Assembly (NCBI RefSeq): GCF_018991925.1
Contig: NW_024727688.1
Coordinates: forward strand, 349,501 to 413,500
DNA from: Homarus americanus
Lineage: Eukaryota; Arthropoda; Malacostraca; Decapoda; Nephropidae
DNA length: 64,000 nucleotides
Reading direction: 5' to 3'
Below the pieces are notes generated by a model, which did no database searches, was not told the DNA's origin, and saw only the letters and a list, made by a program, of their open reading frames with translations. A program made the position numbers and the translations under genes. Positions 11,026-21,795 of the stretch are shown in pieces (position 1 is the stretch's first letter; every line of letters starts with the position of its first letter).

Positions 11026-11294
11026 GGGCAGCAGAAGGAGCATGTGGTAGGTGGGGTAGGGGAAGAGAGAAGGATGGGCAGCAGAAGGAGCATGTGGTTG
11101 GTGGGGTAGGGGAAGAGAAAAGGATGGGCAGCAGAAGGAGCATGTGGTAGGTGGGGTAAGGGAAGAGGGAAGGATGGGCAACAGAAGGAGCATGTGGTAG
11201 GTGGGGTAGGGGAAGAGGGAAGGAGGGGCAGCAGAAGGAGCATGTGGTTGCTAGGATAGAGGAAGGTGGCGTAGGAAGGGCAGCAGCAGGAGGG
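11026..11294 (+). repeat. 50-bp minisatellite, about 5 copies
   Basis: The unit contains catgtggtaggtggggtagg followed by ggaagagagaaggatgggca and gcagaaggag. Copies start at 11041, 11091, 11141, 11191 and 11241; the last decays after about 15 bases. Because 50 is not a multiple of three, all three reverse frames stay open (108-211 codons) and give the same Pro/Ser/Cys-rich repeat. That is strong evidence against coding. Confidence 0.95.
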
Positions 11295-11698
11295 GACCTG
11301 GGACACGCCTCGGGGGTCTCGGGATACACGGCCTCCTTGTGCCTCTGGCTTGGGGATAATTGAAAATTGAGGGCCTAGTCAGGTAGTAAATTTGTGGGTA
11401 ATAATCATACCTGAGATATAATTCTTCCCGTCTTGGGCGGCTCGTTCAGTCAGTGATTGGGCTTGTGGAGTCTGGTAGCTGGGGGTGGAGTTAAGGGGGG
11501 TCGCGTAGCCTGAGGCAGGAAGGGGGGAGGTTAGGATCTTGAGGGGGGGGGGAGGAAGGAGGTTTGGGAAGGTGAGGAAGGGAGCGTTTGAAGCAGAGGG
11601 TGGGAAGGAGGGGAGTTGGGATGAGAGAGGACTAAAAACAGCAGGTGGTGTCAGGTGTAATGAGAGTTGTAATGATGGAGAAGGGTTGTGATAGTTGT
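11295..11698. other. G-rich non-coding sequence
   Basis: No gene is visible. The sequence is purine-leaning, with a G10 run at 11543-11552 and other G runs that could form quadruplexes. Confidence 0.5.
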
Positions 11699-11791
11699 GA
11701 TGAACACTGATACCCATGACCGACAGGGTGATGAACGCTGATACCCATGACCGACAGGGTGATGAACGCTGATACCCATGACCGACAGGGT
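11699..11791 (+). repeat. 31-bp minisatellite, 3 copies
   Basis: The unit starts gatgaacgctgatacccatg. Three contiguous copies lie at 11699, 11730 and 11761; the first differs by one base (aacact versus aacgct) and the others are identical. Confidence 0.96.
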
Positions 11792-12060
11792 AGTCTTAAC
11801 GAATGGTAGTGCTGGTGGTCGTGTAGGTAAGGCTGGGGTGGTTTTGGTAGGGAAGATTGATGATGGTAACGAATGCTGGTGAGAACTGGGGGAAAGCTGT
11901 TGGTCGTGATGGTAGTGAAGTAAAGACAAGTAATGGTGTTGCTAGTTGTGGTAGAATTGATCAATGGTGATTGTCGTAGGGAGGACTGATGGTGGTAGTG
12001 GTGGTGTCGAGGGATGGCTGATCGTAATGGTGGTGGTGGCGAGAGCTGGGGTTATTAATT
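11792..12060 (+). repeat. degenerate GGT/GAT-rich sequence
   Basis: Irregular ggtggt, gatggt and gtagtg trinucleotides dominate. Reverse frames are Thr/Ile/His/Ser-rich artefacts. Confidence 0.55.
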
Positions 12061-12659
12061 GTGATGAAATTCTGGTAATAAGACACTGGCCCGGTAGATG
12101 TGTTCTGTGGTAACAACACTGGTAAATGGACGAACAAATCAAGCTAGGTTTTAACTCAATTCGGGAGGCGCCCCTTTTTAAAACTGTGCCACTCAGCTCT
12201 GGGAGTTGTCATGGATGGAATATTTCTCAAGTATTAACATTAACTCCTTTGGTTCACGAGTTTTATTGCCTGGATATTAGCTACATAAATAAAGGCGACA
12301 TTGACCTCCCTACTCACACTGACCCGTCATCGTATTAATAAGGCCTGGTCGTTTAGTGTCAAGTATTTACTAGCAACGACAATGTGGACTGACACTGGAA
12401 TTTCCATTACTGACAGTCAAAGGCAGTGAGGATTTACTTGAACAGCGAAGGGGTTTAGCTTAAGTCAACCAGTTAAGTGCATTCTTAAGTCTTCACTGCC
12501 GATTAATATTCATAGTGGGAACCTTTGAGAATCTGGCCACTGGTTTGGGTGCATCAAGGAGGAGTGGTTAAAGCAGTGAGGAATGATGCTGGTAGTGTCA
12601 AGTAACCTTAACCAGCTGTTGTAAACGCTGGTGATGGTGGTATTTACGGTGATTGAGAG
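12061..12659. other. unannotated sequence
   Basis: No gene or clear repeat is recognised. A 70-codon frame at 12126-12338 resembles nothing I know. Confidence 0.45.
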
Positions 12660-13021
12660 TAATGGTGAGTCATGGTGAGTCATGGTGCTGTGGTAATGGT
12701 GAGTCATGGTGTTGTGGTAGTGGTGAGTCATGGTGTTGTGGTAATGGTGAGGCATGGTGTTGTGGTAATGGTGAGTCATGGTGTTGTGGTATGGTGAGTC
12801 ATGGTGTTGTGGTAGTGGTGAGGCATGGTGTTGTAGTAATGGTGAGTGGTGGTAATGGTGAGTCATGGTGCTGTGGTAATGGTGAGTCATGGTGTTGTGG
12901 TAGTGGTGAGTCATGGTGTTGTGGTAATGGTGAGTCATGGTGTTGTGATAGTGGTGAGGCATGGTGTTGTGGTAATGGTGAATCATGGTACTGTGGTAGT
13001 GGTGAATCGTGGTGCTGTAGT
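12660..13021 (+). repeat. 24-bp minisatellite, about 15 copies
   Basis: The unit is ggtgagtcatggtgttgtgg plus taat. Copies vary at a few positions (gtgctg, gaggca, tagtgg) and some are shortened. The 24-base period keeps several frames open on both strands with eight-residue repeats such as GESWCCGN (+) and HHYHNTMT (-). I treat these as artefacts. Confidence 0.95.
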
Positions 13022-13440
13022 CGTGATAACTGAGACACGTACATCAATTGTGGTGAGGAAGATGGTGATAGTCGTGAGGATATGTTAAGGGTAATTTTTA
13101 TGCTAATGGGAATCGTGATTAATCCTATTGATGATGGTGAAGATGAGGTCTGATAGTTATGGTAGTGATAGTGAGAACTGATAGTGAATAATAACATTGA
13201 TAAAAAAAACCCGGTAAATGATGATAGTAATAGTGCAGGAAAATAGTGAAAAATATCATTGATGGTGACGATAAGCTTCGTTGATTAATAGGACTAATAG
13301 TGATAAAGACTGATATTGATAGTGAGGACTAACTGAGGGTGAGCGTGAGGACTGGTGCTGATAGTGATAGAAGTGGTGGTGGTGGTAGAAGTGGTGGTAG
13401 TGGTTGTCAGGGCTGCTAATGAAGTGGAGGTGTTGGGAGC
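13022..13440 (+). repeat. degenerate GAT/GGT/AGT sequence
   Basis: Irregular gatagtga, ggtgag and ggtggtag motifs, probably a decayed extension of the 24-bp array. A cleaner (GGT/GAA) stretch lies at 13372-13405. Confidence 0.5.
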
Positions 13441-13504
13441 TAAAGGGTCTTATATACATTGGCAAAGCGTTAATGAAGCCAGACAGTTTTATCGTGGGTC
13501 CTGC

Positions 13505-13560
13505 TGGTAGGTGGGTGGGTGGGTGGGTAAGTTAAGTGGATGGGTAGGTGGGTGAGGTGA
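13505..13560 (+). repeat. (GTGG)n tract with a canonical G-quadruplex motif
   Basis: 13512-13527 reads gggtgggtgggtggg, with four G3 runs and one-base loops. This type is known for very stable quadruplexes in vitro. The same ggtgggtggg motif is part of the following 32-bp array. Confidence 0.85.
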
Positions 13561-13582
13561 TAGTTACATGGATGGGTGATTA

Positions 13583-13872
13583 GGTAAGTATGTATGTAGA
13601 TGGGTGGGTGGATATGTAAGTATGTATGTATGTAGGTGGGTGGGTGGATATGTAAGTATGTATGTAGGTGGGTGGGTGGATATGTAAGTATGTATGTAGG
13701 TGGGTGGGTGGATATGTAAGTATGTATGTAGGTGGGTGGGTGGATATGTAAGTGTGTATGTAGGTGGGTGGGTGGATATGTAAGTATGTATGTAGGTGGG
13801 TGGGTGGATATGTAAGTATGTATGTAGGTGGGTGGGTGGATATGTAAGTATGTATGTAGGTGGGTGGGTGGA
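13583..13872 (+). repeat. 32-bp minisatellite, about 9 copies
   Basis: The unit is tgtaagtatgtatgtaggtg plus ggtgggtggata. Copies start every 32 bases from 13651 to 13843; an earlier copy has four extra bases. Each unit has a T/A-rich half and a G-rich half. Reverse frames read HPPTYIHTYIST repeats, which are artefacts. Confidence 0.96.
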
Positions 13873-14091
13873 TGGGCGCGTCAAGTTCCCCTCGTAACTG
13901 GAGATGGAAGAACTCATCTAACTGGTTCACTTCAGCTATCTCATAAATATAACGTCCGAAATGACAATGAAATTACATCGATAATTTACCGTAACTAGAC
14001 AGGTTCTCAGGTTCCCACTGAGAGGAAGAAACATTAACGTACGAACATTTGTGAATCTGGTATCTGATATTCGCCGTTCTCCAGTGAAGGC

Positions 14092-14292
14092 AGGCGTCTA
14101 TTGGGCGATAAGTCTGCGTTTACTGCATGTTGAAACAGGAATCAGCGTTTATTGGACGTTCAAACAGATACAAGCGTTCATTGATGTTCAGTCAATGTTT
14201 ACTGGACATTCAAACTGCTGTACCCTTCCATTGGACGCTCAAGTCAGTGTTTAAAGGGCGTTCAAGCTGAGTAAGTGTTTACTGCACCTCAA
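14092..14292 (+). repeat. decayed minisatellite, unit about 30-40 bp
   Basis: Diverged copies share a core like gcgtttattggacgttcaaa (near 14092, 14120, 14143, 14178, 14208, 14245 and 14275). Spacing is irregular. Confidence 0.6.
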
Positions 14293-14704
14293 AATACACA
14301 CTTTGGATTCATAGTATTGAGTCAATGACTATTAACTATTATTAGCATTGAGATGGAAGCAGATCTGGCAATCAGCCGCTGAGCTCCGTCAAGGTGTTGT
14401 CTACTCCACCTAATGAGCGTTTAGACAGGTGGGAATTGACGTGGATTAAGAACCGTCTTGTTTAGCATCGACTTAGATTTATATTTGTCTACTTTACGTT
14501 TAGATGGAAATGTGAGTGAATGTTTAATGCTGAGACAACTACAGAAGTGTTGCTTTTGTGTTTAGACGGAGTTAGAACTGATTCGTGATCATTTGAGGAA
14601 AGAGACCCGGTGTACATACTAATAGCCGATGCAAATTTTCTAGCAGGATTTTGGCCGTCATTTATTTTTACAACAAACTCGACGTCTACCCTTTGGAATG
14701 CCAT
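14293..14704. other. unannotated sequence with faint repetition
   Basis: No gene is visible. gtttaga(t/c)gg-like motifs at 14417, 14499 and 14560 hint at a very old repeat. Confidence 0.35.
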
Positions 14705-14950
14705 AACGTTTAAAGGAGGTTTTACGGTTAGATGAGGGGTTTTGTACTTTAGATGTGGGCCTGTAGGGATTTTGGACCACTTTAAGGGGTTTTAAGGATA
14801 GTTAAGGCTATTATACTTAAATAGTCGTTCTGTAGGGAAGGATAAAGATTTTTCTTCACCTTAAAGGATTTTAACGTAGGATAAAGTGGTTTTACTCAAC
14901 TTAAATAAGGCCTTGGGTTAGGATATTGGATTTTACTCAACTCAAGGATG
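14705..14950 (+). repeat. decayed minisatellite, unit about 31-41 bp
   Basis: Diverged copies contain ggattttactcaacttaa-like motifs (clearest at 14891 and 14932, 41 bases apart). Weaker versions lie at 14738, 14769, 14810 and 14850. Confidence 0.55.
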
Positions 14951-16291
14951 TTTTAGTGAAGGAAAAGAGGTTCTGGATTATCTTTGGGAAACTGTAAGGT
15001 TGGGTAAGAGAATGTGTTACGTTAACTAGGCAAAAAGTTTCAAACCAAGGCTGAAACCTCTTTAATAACTTAGGCTGTCTCCTAACTCGCTTGGTGGTAG
15101 AATTACAACAGCAAGAGTTTCCCAATAATGACACGAGAAGAATTTTTTTTTGAAAGTTTGTCGATGAAATTATACTTTTAGCGATGTTTTGCCTTAAATG
15201 TTACCAAATGATAGTGGTAGTAAGGAGGAGGAAGAGGGAAAATAGAATGAAAGGAGGGAAAAAAGTAGAAATGGATCACTAATTATATTAAAAGCGGAGG
15301 AAGAGGAGGAGAGGAAACGAAGAGAAACGAGTAAGAATGACAAGAAAAATAAGCCAAATAAGAAAGACAAACAAAATAGAATAAAAGCAACAACAAGAAA
15401 AGAAGAAGAATGGAAATTATAGATTTTAGGCAAAAACTGGGATTGGCTGTGAGGGGCGTAGCCGACAAGAGTCTGAGTTGCAGTCTACTTATACGTTACA
15501 AACAATCCAATTATCATAAACTAGGCAAAGATTCCTGCAAGATATGATTAGCGAAACAAAATTAAGCTTAGAAATCCTAATTACGTGCGTCGTGAAAATA
15601 CGGATAATGAATTACGAGGGAATAATTTTAAGCTCTGTTGATCACCGCCACCATGTTTTTATTTACCACACAACGTCTTTTATGAATATCTTCCTGGGAA
15701 AAATAATCGCATATTAGGAACGTAAATAAACAACAAAAGTATTGGTTTATATATAGTCCACGTTAGATATTTTATTTTGGGATTGATAAATTTCCGGTTT
15801 AATAAAAGTGTGTGTTTTTAACTGAGGGATTTGTACGTGAATGACTACAGTGACTGTTTGTTTGTAAGTCCACATTATGATCTTTTCGCGAGTGATTTTT
15901 TTTTAGAAAGGCCAATTATCTTGTGGACGTAAATTATCACCACTTACTACTAGTACTTCACTATTCCAAGTCAGTTTAAAAAAAATTCTTATAAATTATC
16001 CCGTAATGAATATAACGTATACCCTATCTCGTGTCTGTACGCCTTGCTTAGTTCACTATTCATAATGACCGAAACATGTATAACAACGTTGGAAGCAAAT
16101 CACCTCATTCAGTTCCAAAGCCCCCCAAAATGATCTAATTAGTAAAATGTTTCAATTCGCGTCTGAAGTCATGACCGGAAAGAAAAAGTTTAAATGAATG
16201 CATTAAAAAGTATAGAGGTAAAAGTTAACATTTATATCGCATCCCCGGATACACGTTGGCTTCATTAGGGTTTGGCTTCGGTATTTGTGAA

Positions 16292-16294
<3 letters not shown>
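14951..16294. other. unannotated AT-rich sequence
   Basis: No gene is recognised. A purine-rich patch (aggaggaagag, gaaacgaag) lies at 15215-15420 and opens a hydrophobic reverse frame by composition. Confidence 0.5.

Positions 16295-16332
<38 letters not shown>
16295..16332 (+). repeat. (TG)19 microsatellite
   Basis: A perfect TG run flanked by unique sequence. Confidence 0.97.
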
Positions 16333-16334
<2 letters not shown>

Positions 16335-16390
16335 CCTTACCCGGGTCCAGATTCTCAGATTCATACGATTATTTTTTTCCCCTCAAACTT

Positions 16391-17150
16391 GTGCAGGGTG
16401 AGAAAACGTCTTTAAGCGAGTCACAGCAATTTAGATGCTTTAGTGCTGCCATCTTTGTGTTATTGCTTAAATTATGAACCAGATGGATTGGTGTTTACTT
16501 CTTCCAGTTATGGAGGAAGTTTAATACACGTGCTTTTGAGATACATTAACCTAACCCTACCCAGCATTATCCCAACTTACATGCGGTTGCTATAAACTGT
16601 AATTGGCTATACAGGTCCCTAACTGTCCCTAACCACGTGAAAACTTTTATCATTTTGAGAATACGAACCAAGCTTGAAATATGTCACATGGTTAAGCTGC
16701 CACAAAAATTGAGCCAGATATCCTCGCTCTTATTTCCTCCAATTTTGGTGAAGGATTAGCATACGAACCTTTGTGAATCTGGACCTCATAGTATTAACTC
16801 CATTTACGCTGCCATGTTGCATCCTTGCTTAAATGAGACCAGCAATTAGTGTTCTTTCTTCATTCAGTTAGTTGAAAAAAACTTAAGAACTTTTGAGAAT
16901 CAGGACCATGCATAAAATTACCCTTATTTAAGCTGCCTTCTCCTTTCGGTGCTTAAACAAATCATCGAGATACGTTTTTACTTATTCTGGTCCAGTTAAG
17001 TGAAGAAACAAAATATACAAACTATTGACCGTACGTGACTTTAAATGACTCCTATTAGAGGGGAAACCGACTAGGTGCCCTGCTTACTTTCCCTGACTCA
17101 ATTAGGTGAATCAATTTAACATATACGAATATTTGAGAATCTGGAGTCAG
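16391..17150 (+). repeat. decayed satellite, unit about 105-130 bp, about 6 copies
   Basis: Each unit carries, in order, tgctgcc..tgcttaaa, then cagttaagtgaagaaa, then a block like atacgaacttttgagaatct followed by gg. The middle motif lies near 16505, 16627, 16740, 16865, 16993 and 17098. Single diverged matches to the last block also lie at 14028-14057 and 53440-53487. Confidence 0.55.
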
Positions 17151-17279
17151 TATAACATTATTATCCCCCTCAGTCATAAACCCTACCGGCGTTGAATCCC
17201 CTATAATAAACGTCGATGAATCAAACCCTTCTTAGCGTCAGTCGACAAAAGATGGCGATAATTAATGTACTTGTGAAAT

Positions 17280-17520
17280 CTAATGGGACAGTGAGGGTGA
17301 GAGAGGAGTCGGGCGAGGATAATAAGCGCCCTTGGTCGCCCTTAACCAGCGAGGGAGGAGAGGGAGTGTGGCTAGCGGTGGTCTCTCTGAAGTCTCCATG
17401 GAGCACTGACCACACCTCCAACCCCCACCTCCTACCCCTCATCCTCCCCTCATACTCCCCCTTCTCCCCCACCCCTCCTCCTTAGCAGGCCTACTTTACC
17501 CAGGGACCCGCGGCGCTAAC
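17280..17520. other. GC-richer patch
   Basis: It is clearly richer in C+G, with more CpG than its surroundings, and open on both strands for 83-89 codons. Just after it (17519-17530) lies the reverse complement of ggcaggtaagtt, a perfect match to a 5' splice donor on the - strand. No protein similarity is recognised. It could be part of an exon or promoter, or chance. Confidence 0.25.
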
Positions 17521-17569
17521 TTACCTGCCTATTCGTAACTGTCGTCTCTGCTTTCTACTTGAATTATGA

Positions 17570-17570
<1 letters not shown>

Positions 17571-17629
<59 letters not shown>
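17571..17629 (+). repeat. (CA)n microsatellite
   Basis: About 29 perfect CA units. Confidence 0.97.
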
Positions 17630-17775
17630 TTACATTTAAGTATCTACACCCTAAAATGTATCCTCATTCATACCAACACCAAAATATACATACTGTACGT
17701 AAACACACGTACACTCAGATATACCCATACATACACAAACATACACATAAATATACGCACACACACACGTAATTC
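17630..17775 (+). repeat. decayed CA-rich sequence
   Basis: Diverged acacata, atacaca and cgtaca motifs follow the perfect run. They probably represent its mutated extension and keep a Thr/His-rich frame open. Confidence 0.65.
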
Positions 17776-19504
17776 TCAGGTAAGCGCTTCCTTAACTTTC
17801 ATCATAGATTATAAACACAGTTGTTATTTTCAGACACCAATTCAAGTCAGATTATAGTCTTTGGCAGCTAAATAATGGATTAGAGAAAATATATGAGGGT
17901 ATTAGGAGACGGTATAAGGGACAAGGGGTAAAGAAAAATGATAAGTAGAGGTTTATTAAGAGGATAAAGACGTAAGAAGGGAAGACAAGGAAATGGGTTT
18001 GGATGAAGCAAAATAACATGATGAGGTCTTAAACAAATTATACAATACATTGAGTAGATAATGACATAAGGAGAGAGATAAGAACAAGGGACATGGGGTA
18101 AGGTACAAAGTAAAAAAGAAAACGTGTTAAACCTCCAGGTATCAGGTGTCACCTTCCCCACACGACCTACCTGTATTCTCGACCCGAAGTGGTAATTACC
18201 TGACCCTCCAAACAACAACAAATTACCAATTTCGGGACAGGAAAATTGGAAATAGTTAAGTCTATTGTACTTCCAGCCACCACTTCTTGGCTGTAACACT
18301 TTGTTTTGACACCCCCGTTACCGAGGTGAGGAACCCTCTTCTTTGTCCTGAATGGGTGGCCGCGGTTAGCCTCGGTGGACCTACCAAGGGCCCAATTAAT
18401 CTTACCCAAACAAAGGAAACTTCTTTAAGCCAGTTTGAAGGTAGTAATGGGTAACTGATTTAAATTATACCCGCGCTGTTTTGTAATTTATGGTTTTGCT
18501 TTTTTGTTTGAACTTGCGCAGGCGCGTGTGGATGTGTTTTTTTGCTTGGCGATATATCCTGTTAATGTAATGGGAATTTTAGTAAAGCTATTAAAGGAAT
18601 TTTGTTATGGCTGCTCATGCAAGGTAACAATTTTATGAGTTTGCCTTCATATAGTTTCAAACATATATTAAAAAATACTTGTAATTTATATTCACGCCGC
18701 ATCCTATGTTAGTGGCTACCATATATTGATGTTAATGTCTAAATTGGCTGTGTATCGATACCTCTAATCATTTTTATATATCAGCTATTTATCCATATAA
18801 CCTATTCATTAATAAAAAAAACGGCAGATTAACAACAGAATATAAGAGGTCTTTGTTAATTTATTTCAAAATAAGTAGATCGGCAACGGACTGGTTTAGA
18901 CGCTTTAGAACAGCTACCACGGTAAATCCAGGGTAGGCAGAGGTATTTGAGGTAAGAGAGCACATAATGAGAGTAAAATGCTACATAGGGTGTTCCTGAT
19001 CAATAGTCAATTAGTGGTGAAATTTGCTCTAATGGCCACGCTGAAGGGAAAATGGCCTACAGGATAAAATTGACGCTACCGCACATAAATCCTATATTCA
19101 GACGTGTGTGTGTGTGTGAGATCCACTTTCCGAGCATGAGGAGTCCACTGGTCCCGTTAATTTAGCTACCATTATAGGATAAATTCTCTCCAGGTACAGG
19201 TGAACTTTACTCGAATAATATTTTAAGTTTTCTGTAATATTAAAAAAAATATATTGCCATAGATGCTTTTGTCCAGTGTTATAGTTTTATTTTTCTCAAC
19301 TTCACTTTCTCTGATCATTGTGTTAAACCTCTCGGTATTATCTGAAATATTATCTGTTTACAAGGCCACTTTTTCTGACGTGGAATTTTTTTTTTTAGAT
19401 ATGTAAGATGTCGGTAACTGGTTAAGTGAGACCCGTTACTAGTACACCGTAGTCCTCCCTTGGTCACCAGACTAAACTGAACCAAATCATGAGGCTGAAA
19501 GGTC
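17776..19504. other. unannotated sequence
   Basis: No gene is recognised. A short GT run lies at about 19103-19119. The GC-richer part at 18300-18400 is unexplained. Confidence 0.45.
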
Positions 19505-19596
19505 AGGATTACTTTAAAAGGGCTTCAGTCTAACTTTAAGGGGCCCCAGATATAAAAGGACCCATTTTAAGGGACTCCAGTTTTAAAGACCCCTAC
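19505..19596 (+). repeat. GGGCCCC 16-bp minisatellite, locus A
   Basis: Units of about 14-17 bases such as gggccccagatataaaa, ggacccattttaag and ggactccagttttaaa. This is the same family as at 29.0, 30.0, 33.7, 47.1 and 52.4 kb. TTAGG repeats follow directly. Confidence 0.7.
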
Positions 19597-19597
19597 C

Positions 19598-19627
19598 GGT
19601 TAGGTTTGGTTAGGTTAGGTTAGGTTT
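19598..19627 (+). repeat. interstitial TTAGG telomere-like repeat
   Basis: Four ttagg pentamers, three of them contiguous at 19610-19624. TTAGG is the arthropod telomere unit. Here it is internal and short. Confidence 0.85.
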
Positions 19628-19895
19628 GATAAGACCCAATGATCTGTGACCAGCTCGTCCACCCCTATTTGCATTTTTTTCTTTGGGAGAAATATGAACT
19701 TTTTAGAATTCCCGAGTTCACTTTATGAGAGTGCTAAAACCCCTTTTTTTTCGCTGTGTAAAAAATTCTCTTTATACTTGCTTTGACTTTACCTCTTCAT
19801 GGTAAAAGATGGAGTTTCAATATTTTATTAATATCCGTTTTGAAATTGTTACAATTTTCTCATTTTGAACGTAAAGAGCTTAGTATTCGAGACTA

Positions 19896-19896
<1 letters not shown>

Positions 19897-19935
<39 letters not shown>
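19897..19935 (+). repeat. (GA)n microsatellite
   Basis: A perfect GA run. Confidence 0.96.
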
Positions 19936-19937
<2 letters not shown>

Positions 19938-19999
19938 CTGAGTGTTTAATTCTCTCTTTGCACATAATAAACGCGTTTTGTTTCAGCCATAACTGCAGT

Positions 20000-20520
20000 T
20001 TTCTTTATTGATAAATCCACATTTCGGAGATACAGAAAATCAACTTCAATCGGATTTAATAACATCCACTCATGAAAGGTATGATAAATTTACGTTGCAG
20101 AATCATTTGAAAATACCTTTTGGGTGGGTGGGGGGTAATAAGATTTGTTTTACAGTTACTATAAATCAGTTTCAATATAGGTATGATAAATAATTTTTTT
20201 TCTTGGATATTAAAAATCTACTTCTTTAGGTACATAATTATTCTCCCTGTAATTACTATTTATATCTCGGTTAAATCACTTACTCTGCCATCACAGGAGA
20301 TTTACTGTACCAGCATTGTATACCCTAATATACATTTTTATGAGATGTTATAAATCCCACGTTTTGAAAGCATTTTTTGTTCACCTTTTTGTGGATACAG
20401 TAATATTAATCTAGGTTTCGGAAATATTATATATAGGTATCAGGATTTGGGGAGTGTTTATTATAAGTCAACTTTTGGGAATATTAAAAACCCAATTTTG
20501 GATTTTTTTTTTACAGAGAT
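20000..20520 (+). repeat. very decayed repeat around aaatccacttttgg
   Basis: Recurring motifs such as gatattaaaaatctacttc, taaatcccacgttttgaaag and aagtcaacttttgggaatat occur near 20008, 20040, 20208, 20350, 20405, 20464 and 20485. The unit is irregular, about 35-70 bases. Confidence 0.4.
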
Positions 20521-20909
20521 CTTTTAGAGATGTTTAGTATTCACACGCGAGGCGAACCGAGCCATTTAATGCGGTAATTTGTCAACGTCAGCCATAAAAT
20601 CATTAAATAACAATGTGCGATATTCCACAACTGTCTCAGCCATAATTAAAAGGCCGGTTTTCTTCCCCGTGTAATTTATTTGTAATGTACGAGCTCAAAG
20701 CGACTAAGAAATGCGTTGCAAATTATACACATTTCCCGTGATAGTTCAAATAGATTTATAATCCCGCGTAAAGACGAAAAAAAAGTATATAACTATGATT
20801 AATGTTGTGTGGGGAGAGTAATTATGAGGGTACTCACAGCGCCTTATATTATTGGGGTAAAAACTTAATGAACTAGTTCTGTGTAAAACTTAATTATTAA
20901 ATGAACTTT

Positions 20910-20913
<4 letters not shown>
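20521..20913. other. unannotated AT-rich sequence
   Basis: I see nothing recognisable. Confidence 0.5.
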
Positions 20914-20995
<82 letters not shown>

Positions 20996-20997
20996 TG

Positions 20998-21032
<35 letters not shown>
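20914..21032 (+). repeat. compound (TA)n-(TG)n microsatellite
   Basis: About 40 TA units (20914-20994), then the hinge ctgtatata, then about 14 TG units (21004-21032). The TATACTGTATATA hinge recurs beside other GT/CA runs in the window. Confidence 0.97.
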
Positions 21033-21279
21033 CGTTATAGTCGTTACGGCATTAAAAACACTAAAGTCTTTATGTCAGCATTGTCTTCCATGTAGTCAAC
21101 TTTTTCGAGAAGTATTTCTGGTGCTATAAACAAGTTAAGTCTGGCAACACAGCTGACCAGGTTGACACGGCATCCCCTTTAAGCTGTGTATATGTACGGC
21201 CTGACATGGAAACTACTTAAGAAGCTTCATAGTAACCTCTGCTTCATCTAAGACTGCTTAACGACCTCCTTTATTAAAA

Positions 21280-21795
21280 GGGGGTTTACCTGGAAGAAGG
21301 AAGATGTAATTATAATTCCAGGAAATTTACCTAGAAACTTGCTGGAACTGTTAGCTACCTGGCGTGTATCTCCACATTTAAAGGAGTTATTGTTTGTGCC
21401 TGGAGTTTACATGAAATCTTTAAGATGTTTTAATCGCGAGGAATTTGCCGGGAGAGTTATAGAAGACGTTTCATAGTCCTCCAGTATACTTGGAAACTGT
21501 AAGGAGATTTAACAACATTGACTGCATCCCATCCCCTTGAAAACTAGTCCATGGAGTTATACAGAGGTCAGTGATATTCATATTAGGACTTTGTCACCCC
21601 TGAGTGAGATATTCATATCTAAGATGATCATCTTTTCTCGTACAGCACCGCCAGACATACAGGCAGACGGACGGAGATGACCGCTTTATACTGTAGTTCC
21701 TGCGGTCGTTAATAATCGAGATTTTACCTGGCGAGTTTACCTGGAGATTTCTCGAAACCATTCTGAGTAGTTGAATTTCACCTGAAAACTGAATT
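21280..21795 (+). repeat. very decayed repeat around tttacctggaaact
   Basis: The motif recurs in varied form at 21285, 21327, 21405, 21487, 21727, 21737 and 21777, with irregular spacing of about 10-230 bases. No gene is visible. Confidence 0.4.

Noticed and set aside
10694..11329. Three overlapping reverse frames (108-211 codons) with cysteine/proline repeats
   Set aside because: They come from a 50-bp tandem repeat read in all three frames.
12510..13197. His/Asn/Thr and Gly/Glu/Cys repeat proteins on both strands
   Set aside because: They are products of the 24-bp minisatellite; no start context or flanking coding sequence.
13564..13930. Two Thr/Tyr/Pro/His repeat frames
   Set aside because: They are products of the 32-bp minisatellite in two frames.
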